Source: BM520 sp964594665 (GTDB lineage Bacteria > Bacteroidota > Bacteroidia > Bacteroidales > BM520). From it: a stretch of DNA of 6,527 nucleotides. Location: the NCBI GenBank assembly GCA_964594665.1, contig CAZQNY010000138.1, positions 1-6,527 of the forward strand. The letters are read 5' to 3'. The notes under the pieces are model-generated. The model was not told the DNA's origin and did not search any database. It saw only the letters and a program-made list of their open reading frames with translations. Of this stretch, positions 1 through 5,516 are shown in pieces. Numbering within the stretch: the first letter of the stretch is position 1; each line of letters opens with the position of its first letter. The position numbers and the translations under genes were made by a program.

Positions 1-7
1 ACTGTGA

Positions 8-31
8 TTCCTCTGAGGAACTCAGTGTTCC
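8..31. repeat. overlapping short inverted repeats
   Basis: Three inverted repeats share bases: TTCCT/AGGAA (8-12 with 16-20), CTGAG/CTCAG (13-17 with 21-25) and GGAAC/GTTCC (17-21 with 27-31). Only one could form at a time in RNA. The last one covers the candidate -33 box of the barrel gene. They could be the tail of an upstream gene's terminator, an operator, or chance. No T-tract follows directly on the plus strand. Confidence 0.4.
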
Positions 32-57
32 TTATCTAAAAAAAAGCCTTACCTTTA
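28..57 (+). promoter_or_regulatory. possible Bacteroidota-type promoter of the barrel gene
   Basis: TACCTTTA at 50-57 matches the Bacteroidota -7 element TAnnTTTG except in the last base. Exactly 19 bases upstream is TTC (28-30), one base off the -33 TTG. Both boxes are imperfect but correctly spaced, and the element would leave a leader of about 70-75 bases before the ATG at 138. This is a motif match only. Confidence 0.35.
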
Positions 58-66
58 TATGCAGTT

Positions 67-98
67 AAACAGCATAATTGCAACATGCTGTGCTGTTT
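67..98 (+). repeat. hairpin in the leader of the barrel gene
   Basis: AAACAGCA (67-74) pairs perfectly with TGCTGTTT (91-98) around a 16-base loop. A second copy of the right arm's core, TGCTGT at 86-91, offers an alternative 6-base pairing with 69-74. It lies between the candidate promoter and the ATG at 138, so it would be in the 5' untranslated RNA. It matches no riboswitch class that I recognise. Confidence 0.4.
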
Positions 99-137
99 TG
101 CGTCATTTATACGTTATAACTGGTAAAGACTACAACC

Positions 138-710
138 ATGAAGAAGTTTGCCCTCATTCTTATTGCTGTAATGGCATTTATCGTTCCATCTTTTGCCCAG
201 CTGGATGTCAGCTTTATGGCAGGGATTAATTCCACCAACTTTCGTGCCGACCCCGACGAGTATATTATCCTGAATGATTATGGCTATCAGGGCGGAGTAC
301 ACGTGCGTATTGGTAAAAAAACTTTTGTTGAAACTGGCGTTCAGTGGCTGCAGTCGCGTACGGAATTCCGAAGCAATATTAACGGTGTCCTGCATTCTGA
401 TGATATTAAGGTGTCGCAGATTCGTATTCCTTTATACCTGGGCAGAAGAATTGTAAAACTTGGAATCGTTGACCTTCGTATAAATACCGGCCCCACCATG
501 CGCATTGTTAGTGATGTGTTGAATAATGACCACCAGATAGAAAAAAGCTACTTCACCGATGCCGCATATTCATGGGATGTTGGCGCCGGGCTCGATGTGC
601 TCTCCTTTAGCCTGGATGTTAACTATGAAATCGGCCTGACCAATTTTATTGAGGGTGTAAACGGAACCCAAAGCGATATACTTAATGTCACCCTGGGGCT
701 GACTTTTTAA
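138..710 (+). CDS. PorT-like outer-membrane beta-barrel protein
   Basis: Encodes 190 residues, probably a small outer-membrane barrel of the PorT-like/OMP_b-brl_2 type common in Bacteroidota. Residues 1-20 form a clear signal peptide: Lys-Lys near the N terminus, a hydrophobic core, then SFA before Gln21, which fits signal peptidase I cleavage. The mature part alternates polar and hydrophobic residues in short strands separated by turns. Family-like stretches include AGINSTNF (29-36), YGYQGGVHVRIG (48-59), a RIPLYLGRR strand (96-104), SWDVGAGLDVLSFSLDVNYE (145-164) with GLTNF (166-170), and a last strand, LNVTLGLTF, ending in Phe190 as expected for a BAM substrate. The ATG at 138 is chosen because the signal peptide starts there. 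The gene stands alone on its strand and converges on mgsA. Its ligand or role cannot be read from sequence. The fold class is fairly secure; the function is unknown. Confidence 0.85.
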   Translation: MKKFALILIAVMAFIVPSFAQLDVSFMAGINSTNFRADPDEYIILNDYGYQGGVHVRIGKKTFVETGVQWLQSRTEFRSNINGVLHSDDIKVSQIRIPLYLGRRIVKLGIVDLRINTGPTMRIVSDVLNNDHQIEKSYFTDAAYSWDVGAGLDVLSFSLDVNYEIGLTNFIEGVNGTQSDILNVTLGLTF

Positions 711-734
711 ACTTACCGGTGAGTTCCCCTGAAG

Positions 735-759
735 GAATAATTTATTCTGCTGTTTTTTT
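735..759 (+). terminator. possible terminator of the barrel gene, inside the mgsA 3' end
   Basis: GAATAA (735-740) and TTATTC (742-747) form an AT-rich inverted repeat (practical stem of five pairs), followed after five bases by seven T residues (753-759). On the plus strand this resembles a weak intrinsic terminator about 25 bases after the barrel stop codon. It overlaps the last codons of mgsA, whose lysine codons make the T-tract, so chance is a real alternative. Confidence 0.3.
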
Positions 760-1119
760 CATCCCTTGTATAATAAGCTCTGCTGATGCAGGGTTTGTAG
801 CCAACGGAATATTCAATACATCGCAAACACGCATTAGCATCTGAATATCGGGCTCATGAGGATGCTTGTCCATTGGATCGCGAAAGAAAAATACCATCTG
901 TACCTTTCCTGTAACAACCTCCGCGGCAATCTGTGCATCACCACCCCGTGGCCCTGATTCATAACGCTGTACTTCAAGGCCTGCCTCAATGGCATGTTTC
1001 CCTGTTGTACCTGTCGCGATTATTTTAATATCCTTTTGATGTAAAAAATCAATGTGTTTGTTTAAAAAGGCGACCATCTCCGCCTTTTTGCCGTCATGGG
1101 CAATAACTGCTAATCTCAT
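742..1119 (-). CDS. mgsA: methylglyoxal synthase
   Basis: Encodes 125 residues of cytoplasmic methylglyoxal synthase, which converts dihydroxyacetone phosphate to methylglyoxal and phosphate. This bypass of lower glycolysis relieves sugar-phosphate build-up when phosphate is short. Motifs in order are AHDGKK (7-12), the phosphate-binding ATGTTG (35-40), SGPRGGDAQIA (55-65), FFFRDPMD (77-84), HEPDIQMLMRVCDV (88-101) and NIPLATNPASAE (103-114). By alignment from memory with the E. coli enzyme, Asp61 matches the catalytic Asp71, His88 matches His98 and Asp91 matches Asp101, with a constant offset of ten. The protein lacks roughly 17 C-terminal residues of the E. coli form, but the MGS-like core is complete and other bacterial versions are also short. 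The start is the only ATG ahead of the AHD motif. The gene lies 105 bases downstream of comF and has its own candidate promoter, so it is probably transcribed separately. Confidence 0.95.
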   Translation of the reverse strand: MRLAVIAHDGKKAEMVAFLNKHIDFLHQKDIKIIATGTTGKHAIEAGLEVQRYESGPRGGDAQIAAEVVTGKVQMVFFFRDPMDKHPHEPDIQMLMRVCDVLNIPLATNPASAELIIQGMKKTAE

Positions 1120-1139
1120 TTTATTCTGTTTTAATTATT

Positions 1140-1168
1140 CAAAAATACGATATATTACAGAATAGAAA
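1140..1168 (-). promoter_or_regulatory. candidate promoter of mgsA
   Basis: Read on the minus strand, TATTTTTG (1147-1140) is an exact match to the Bacteroidota -7 element TAnnTTTG, about 20 bases before the mgsA ATG. A TTTC (1168-1165) sits 17 bases upstream, one base off the -33 TTTG. The downstream leader would be short, A-rich and without a Shine-Dalgarno sequence, normal for this phylum. This supports mgsA being transcribed apart from comF. Confidence 0.5.
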
Positions 1169-1174
1169 GATAAA

Positions 1175-1185
1175 CAGGAATCCTG
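1175..1185. repeat. short palindrome between comF and mgsA
   Basis: CAGGAATCCTG is an inverted repeat with five-base arms around one central base, located 40 bases beyond the comF stop. On the minus strand it is followed by T-rich sequence (TTTATCTTTCT), so it could be a weak terminator of the lamin-tail/comF unit, or an operator upstream of the mgsA promoter. The evidence is structural only. Confidence 0.3.
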
Positions 1186-1224
1186 AACTCGCATTTATTA
1201 ACATAATATTAGCATTGGAATAAA

Positions 1225-1917
1225 TTATTGTAAAGCACATGCCAGTGTGGCCACGCTTACCCTGATACCCGGAATCTGCAGCAATGTCAGGGCACACGCT
1301 TCCAGTGTGCTCCCGGTCGTTATAACATCATCTACCAGTACCACATGCTTGTTTTCCAGCTTCCAGCCGTCACGAAGACCAAAAATGCCATCCATGTTCT
1401 TAAACCGCTCATACCGCCCTTTTTTTGTTTGTGTGCTGCTGTTGATCTTTCGGTACAGCGTTGTACTGTCAAGGCTTGCCTTCATATGTTCCGACATGCC
1501 GCGGGCAATCTGAACGCTCTGGTTATAACCTCTCTTTTGCTGCTTCCGGGGATGTAAGGGCACCGGAATAATGTAGTCAAGATCGCTGAAATACGACGAC
1601 TTCATAAGCTCCATCCCTAATAACCCGCCACAGAACACCCCCACCTCCGGATGACCGTTGTATTTTAGCTGGTGCAATAAATGCTGCACCTTGCTGCTCT
1701 TCCGAAAGAAAAAATACGACGTTCCGTAATCTATTGGTGCCCGGCCCCAAAACAACTGCGTTACCGGGTTTTCGGCATGTTGGTGAAACCCTGTGCGGGG
1801 TAACTTGAGTAAACATTTGGTGCAAAGCACTTTTTCTCCCTGATACAAACTGTTGCCACAGGCCATACATACTTCAGGAAAAAACAGATTCAAAAAGTCA
1901 CTGATAATCTGTTTCAT
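1225..1917 (-). CDS. comF: ComF-family phosphoribosyltransferase-like protein
   Basis: Encodes 230 residues, a usual length for the ComF/GntX family. The N terminus carries a four-cysteine zinc-ribbon signature: Cys17-x2-Cys20 and Cys32-x2-Cys35. A type I phosphoribosyltransferase domain follows, with LKYNGHPEVG (84-93), the family signature VPLHPRKQQKRGYNQS (119-134), QTKKGRYERFKN (163-174) and the PRPP-binding loop VVLVDDVITTGST (192-204) with acidic pair Asp196-Asp197. In competent bacteria ComF helps bring single-stranded DNA into the cytoplasm; GntX relatives are linked to nutrient use. The exact reaction is unsettled, so neither competence nor an enzyme substrate should be assumed here. 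The ATG overlaps the TGA of the upstream lamin-tail gene (ATGA), suggesting translational coupling. No promoter of its own was seen. The family call is secure; the physiological role is not. Confidence 0.92.
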   Translation of the reverse strand: MKQIISDFLNLFFPEVCMACGNSLYQGEKVLCTKCLLKLPRTGFHQHAENPVTQLFWGRAPIDYGTSYFFFRKSSKVQHLLHQLKYNGHPEVGVFCGGLLGMELMKSSYFSDLDYIIPVPLHPRKQQKRGYNQSVQIARGMSEHMKASLDSTTLYRKINSSTQTKKGRYERFKNMDGIFGLRDGWKLENKHVVLVDDVITTGSTLEACALTLLQIPGIRVSVATLACALQ

Positions 1918-4463
1918 TGGCTTACTCCTATTAATGCCCGTTTTACTTCTGCTCTGCCTTTCTCATTCCGAAAGGAAACCAGTGCTATATAAAAACCGGC
2001 GGTTACAATACTCCCGCTATCTGTTGTCCCGTCCCACAGCAAATTGTTGTTTTCCGCAAGGTGGAGATTGTCGTGCAGGGTGCGGATGTGGTATCCTTTT
2101 TTGTCAAAAATCTGAACCGTGGCCACGTCATATTCCGCTGGAGCTTCGATATGAATGGTGGCAATATCATCTATCCCGTCGCAATCGGGCGTGATTACCT
2201 GAGGCATAACTGTAAGGGATCCACCGGATTGGGGGAACTGCTGGATATGGCTGTTTTCGTAACCCGGCGTACCAAAATTATTCAGCTCGCCGGAAGAGTG
2301 CCAGCTGCCGTCGGCAAGACGCTCCAAAGCAACACCTTCGGTACTGTATAACAATCCCGAATGCATGGCGCTGTTATAACAAACCGCATCGATTATCGCT
2401 GATCCGGCAAATGTTGCCACCGCTAATGTTCCCTCCTCATTGGGCAGGGTGGGCAGAAAGCTGCCCGTAACAGCCTTTATCTTTCCACAACCGGGGTAGC
2501 GACGATAAAACCCCGCAGTATCTTTGGTGATAAGTAAATACTCGTTTGGAAATAATAGCATTGATGGCCAAAGTTTATCCTGCTTATCATATATCGCATC
2601 TGTGAGGCTGTCGTAATGTGCAAATGCCAGGCTGGAAATGGAAACAGCCTTCTCCGAGGTATTATACAGCTCCGCATAATCATACATCTCTTCAGCGGGG
2701 TTAAAGAGAATTTCATTGATGCGCAAGTCCCCCTTTTCGGGTTGCTGCGGCAACGCTGCAAACAGGGTTTGGGCGGGCATGGCATTGCCGGAAAAGTCTG
2801 TTAACCCGCCGGAATAAGTAACTTCGGCAATAACGCCCGAAGCAAGGGGTGGAGCTATCGACAAGGTGATTTTTTTTCTCCCGGGGCTTTCTATGGTCGC
2901 GCCAGTGACAATGATGCTGTTCGTCAGGGAAAAGCTCCGGACAAGTGGATCGCTTTGCGTAAAAACAGCTTCAGAGGTATATAAAACAATGCTGTCGGAG
3001 ACCGGAACCTCGCAGCAGGTGATATAAGGAGGTGTGATATCGGAGGTGATATGAAGGATCGAGCTTTGCTCTCCGGGTGTGCCTCCGCGGGGATCTGCAG
3101 AGCTGGCCATATTATCGTTTGACACGGGATTTTCCGGGTTTATGATCTCCAGCGACCATCCGCCGTCTCTCTTTTCTGTATCCTGCATGTCGTCACTGTA
3201 AGAAAGCCATGCCACAGCCTGATCTTCAGTATTACCAATTACAATATCGGCATAGCTGTTGGGGAGCGTAAAGTTTTCAAAACGTATCGCTTCGGGGTAT
3301 TCCAATGTATTGGCATCGGTGATGAGCAGGAATCCGCCGGGATCCACTGCCGCAGAGCCATCAAAGCGGTACTCCCGGTTATTAATCCATAATGTGTATC
3401 CTTCCAGGGAGAGGGGATAATCAACCCTGCTGTAAAGCTCCAGAAACTCTGCCGGCGGAAGCCCGGGAGGAACAGGGTTTATATCGGCCATGATTTCTGA
3501 AATTACAAGTTCTCCAATAACACTTTTATGGTATTTGAAACTTAGAAAGGCGGTCTCAGAAAGATTTCCCGCAGGGTCTTTTATTCCGCTGACTTCCAGA
3601 ATATACGCTTCACCGTTTATAAATGATGATTCAAAAAGCAATTGTATAACCGATTGATCAGCAATGGAAGTTCCGGCTCCCACAGGTGTTTGCCCGCCGG
3701 GTGATAACCTGTAGTTTGTTACTTCCTGAGCTGTTTCAGTATCTATGGGCTCAGAGAAAAAGATTTGAATTTTATCCGCTCCACAGGGTTTGGCATCCCA
3801 GGCTTCGGGGGGCTCGGTGTCGTAATAGGTGTTGCGAATCAGGATATTATCAAAATAAAAATTGTCGGCATTGCTGCTGGTACAATTGCATTCTATTCCA
3901 AACCATGCCGTTTCCGAAAACAGATCATTAAACCCGGCGCCACACTCCTCATAAACACTGTTTTCGTTTATAATGCCAACATTCCAGAAACCATATTTTG
4001 TGCGGATAATTCGATAAGTATACAATGATGAGGATGAAATATCAGGACCACTGCAACGGCATACAGAGGTGTTATTTCCGTTTTCACAGCAGAATAGCTC
4101 CGGAACATCCTCTCCACCTGACTCACCAAGCTGCAGGAAGTATCCGTTTGCCGTTTCAGGGTTCTTGCTGTCGGTCATTAACCAGATGCGTGCATTGTTA
4201 TTGGACGATGGCGAAAACTTTAATCTTGCTGTGATAATCCATTCCGTACTGTCGCACAGGCTGTTTGATGTATACAGGCAATAGGTGCCTGCGCCCCCGG
4301 CACTCAGCTGCAGGGTCGTATCATCATTAACAATAAAACTTTGCGTGTCGCCCGACCATTCCGGATTTTCAGTAAAATTACCATCAGAGAAATCTTCAGT
4401 AACCTGACTTCTTAAAGAAATCATTAACAGGCAAAATAGAGGTATTAAGCAACATTCTTTCAT
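1914..4463 (-). CDS. secreted multidomain protein with two lamin-tail domains
   Basis: Encodes 849 residues when started at the ATG at 4463. An in-frame ATG at 4514 would add 17 residues ahead of the signal peptide, run over the asd start and remove the promoter region, so it is rejected. Residues 1-20 are a signal peptide (Lys2, hydrophobic core, cleavage near LRSQ). Residues 21-212 look like a concanavalin-type beta-sandwich, ending in DNFYFDNILIRN, and are rich in cysteine (C62, C70, C125, C126, C135, C137, C174, C192, C194). An Ig-like domain (about 215-312) and a lamin-tail domain (about 317-465, starting ELVISEIMAD, ending GGTPGE) follow. This pair is then repeated as Ig-like (about 475-572) and lamin-tail (about 578-735, starting DLRINEILFNPA, ending FGTPGYE). 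The C terminus (about 751-849) is FlgD-Ig/CHU_C-like: ITPDCDGIDD, VQIFDKKG, LLWDGTTDSG, then AGFYIALVSF. It is probably exported to the surface or medium. It is not a canonical Por_Secre_tail, so type IX secretion is only possible. Its target is unknown. Confidence 0.88.
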   Translation of the reverse strand: MKECCLIPLFCLLMISLRSQVTEDFSDGNFTENPEWSGDTQSFIVNDDTTLQLSAGGAGTYCLYTSNSLCDSTEWIITARLKFSPSSNNNARIWLMTDSKNPETANGYFLQLGESGGEDVPELFCCENGNNTSVCRCSGPDISSSSLYTYRIIRTKYGFWNVGIINENSVYEECGAGFNDLFSETAWFGIECNCTSSNADNFYFDNILIRNTYYDTEPPEAWDAKPCGADKIQIFFSEPIDTETAQEVTNYRLSPGGQTPVGAGTSIADQSVIQLLFESSFINGEAYILEVSGIKDPAGNLSETAFLSFKYHKSVIGELVISEIMADINPVPPGLPPAEFLELYSRVDYPLSLEGYTLWINNREYRFDGSAAVDPGGFLLITDANTLEYPEAIRFENFTLPNSYADIVIGNTEDQAVAWLSYSDDMQDTEKRDGGWSLEIINPENPVSNDNMASSADPRGGTPGEQSSILHITSDITPPYITCCEVPVSDSIVLYTSEAVFTQSDPLVRSFSLTNSIIVTGATIESPGRKKITLSIAPPLASGVIAEVTYSGGLTDFSGNAMPAQTLFAALPQQPEKGDLRINEILFNPAEEMYDYAELYNTSEKAVSISSLAFAHYDSLTDAIYDKQDKLWPSMLLFPNEYLLITKDTAGFYRRYPGCGKIKAVTGSFLPTLPNEEGTLAVATFAGSAIIDAVCYNSAMHSGLLYSTEGVALERLADGSWHSSGELNNFGTPGYENSHIQQFPQSGGSLTVMPQVITPDCDGIDDIATIHIEAPAEYDVATVQIFDKKGYHIRTLHDNLHLAENNNLLWDGTTDSGSIVTAGFYIALVSFRNEKGRAEVKRALIGVSQ

Positions 4464-4471
4464 AAAAAAGC

Positions 4472-4479
4472 TATTTTTG
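4472..4479 (+). promoter_or_regulatory. candidate -7 element of the asd-ribF promoter
   Basis: TATTTTTG matches TAnnTTTG exactly and is identical to the candidate element before mgsA. It lies 33 bases before the asd ATG, giving a leader of about 27 bases. No good TTG box is found 17-23 bases upstream, so the call rests on the -7 match and on its position. Confidence 0.45.
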
Positions 4480-4492
4480 TTGTTTAATACGG

Positions 4493-4525
4493 AAAAGGTA
4501 AAAACGTTACCCATGAAAATCGCAA
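4493..4525 (-). promoter_or_regulatory. possible promoter of the lamin-tail/comF unit
   Basis: On the minus strand, TTG (4525-4523) is followed after 22 bases by TACCTTTT (4500-4493), which matches TAnnTTTG except in the last base. Transcription would start near 4487, about 24 bases before the ATG at 4463. The -33 box would fall inside the first codons of asd, so this promoter and the asd promoter are interleaved. Confidence 0.35.
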
Positions 4526-5505
4526 TAGTTGGAGCAACCGGTCTTGTCGGGCGTCAGATGACCGCTCTTTTGGAAAAAACCAACATTAAGGATATCGACC
4601 TTCTTCCGGTAGCTTCAGCAGGCAGCTCCGGAAAGATAATTCCCTTCAGAGGACAAAAAAAAGTTGTAATGACGGTTGAAGAGGCCATTGACCGGAGCCC
4701 GGAGGTGGCATTGTTTAGTGCAGGAGGCACGGTGTCGCGTGAATATGCTCCCCTGTTTGCTCAAAATGGCACCTATGTGATCGATAACTCCTCTGCCTGG
4801 CGCCGTGATGAAACGGTTCCTCTGGTGGTACCGGAAATTAATGGTGATGTGATTAAAAAGAAGGACTTTATTATCGCCAATCCCAACTGTTCCACTATTC
4901 AGCTGGTAATGGCACTGGCACCGTTGAAAGATGTCTTCGGTATCCGGCGGGTAACCGTATCAACCTACCAGAGCGTCAGCGGTTCGGGAATGAAAGCCAT
5001 TGAACAAATGGAAGGTGAAAGAAATAATACTCCTGTGGAAAAAGTTTATCCATGGCCCATCGACAGAAATGTTATCCCCCAGGGAGGCGCTTTTCTGGAA
5101 AACGGATTTACCGAAGAAGAACAAAAACTGGTTTTCGAAACCTGTAAAATTCTTCGCGATAAGGATATTCAAGTCGCTGCAACAGTGGTCAGAGTGCCTG
5201 TAACCGGTGGGCATAGTATCAGCGCTTCAGTGGAATGTAATATGCCCTGCCCGGCCGAAAAAGTAACGAATCTGTTATCCGCAATGCCCGGTGTTACCGT
5301 AATTGATAACCCCGCAACAAATACTTATCCCATGCCTTTATATGCTGAAGGTAAAGACGAAGTATTTGTTGGTCGTATACGTAACGACCTCTTTACACCT
5401 GAAATAGTTCATCTTTGGGTTGTCGCCGATAACCTGCGTAAAGGAGCTGCAACCAATGCAGTGCAGATTCTGGAACATCTTATTAAAGAAAATATAATCG
5501 CTTAA
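4513..5505 (+). CDS. asd: aspartate-semialdehyde dehydrogenase
   Basis: Encodes 330 residues, full length for the family. The enzyme reduces L-aspartyl-4-phosphate to aspartate-4-semialdehyde with NADPH, the branch point to lysine and diaminopimelate, threonine and methionine. Visible motifs are the Rossmann NADP-binding GATGLVG (7-13), FSAGG (68-72), DNSSAWR (91-97), the active-site NPNCSTIQ with catalytic Cys126 (123-130), TYQSVSGSG (151-159) with the conserved Gln153, RVPVTGGHS (227-235) with active-site Arg227 and His234, and DNLRKGAATNAVQ (306-318). The SVSGSG form resembles the Gram-positive-type bacterial branch rather than the E. coli form. The start at 4513 puts MKIAIVGATG at the N terminus, as expected; an in-frame ATG at 4477 adds 12 residues with no family counterpart and lies about where transcription should begin. 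ribF follows after 11 bases, so the two are probably co-transcribed. Confidence 0.97.
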   Translation: MKIAIVGATGLVGRQMTALLEKTNIKDIDLLPVASAGSSGKIIPFRGQKKVVMTVEEAIDRSPEVALFSAGGTVSREYAPLFAQNGTYVIDNSSAWRRDETVPLVVPEINGDVIKKKDFIIANPNCSTIQLVMALAPLKDVFGIRRVTVSTYQSVSGSGMKAIEQMEGERNNTPVEKVYPWPIDRNVIPQGGAFLENGFTEEEQKLVFETCKILRDKDIQVAATVVRVPVTGGHSISASVECNMPCPAEKVTNLLSAMPGVTVIDNPATNTYPMPLYAEGKDEVFVGRIRNDLFTPEIVHLWVVADNLRKGAATNAVQILEHLIKENIIA

Positions 5506-5516
5506 ATTTATTCCCT

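Noticed and set aside
114..395. Minus-strand open frame of 93 codons
   Set aside because: It is antisense to the barrel gene, has no recognisable domain and is explained as a shadow frame of a gene with a clear signal peptide.
742..1119. mgsA as a C-terminally truncated pseudogene
   Set aside because: It is shorter than the E. coli enzyme, but all catalytic motifs are present and the MGS-like domain is complete.
1853..2351. Plus-strand open frames of 96 and 113 codons, one starting with a hydrophobic stretch
   Set aside because: The hydrophobic run is an antisense reading of the comF start and lamin-tail end; the remainder is low-quality sequence with no family resemblance.
3686..4284. Several plus-strand open frames of 69-87 codons within the lamin-tail gene
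   Set aside because: They are antisense to a long intact gene, have scattered Cys, Arg and His composition with no domain, and overlap each other in different frames.
1225..4463. A natural competence or defence island centred on comF
   Set aside because: No other competence gene, nuclease, helicase or defence domain is present in the window; comF alone does not support it.
4477..4512. Longer start of asd at 4477, adding 12 residues
   Set aside because: The family begins directly with MKIAIVGATG, and the earlier ATG overlaps the candidate -7 element.
4464..4514. Longer start of the lamin-tail gene at 4514, adding 17 residues
   Set aside because: It would place a non-hydrophobic extension before an obvious signal peptide, overlap the asd start codon, and lie upstream of the candidate transcription start near 4487.
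5506..5516. FMN riboswitch ahead of ribF
   Set aside because: The gap to asd is only 11 bases, so no such aptamer can fit, and none was seen upstream of asd.
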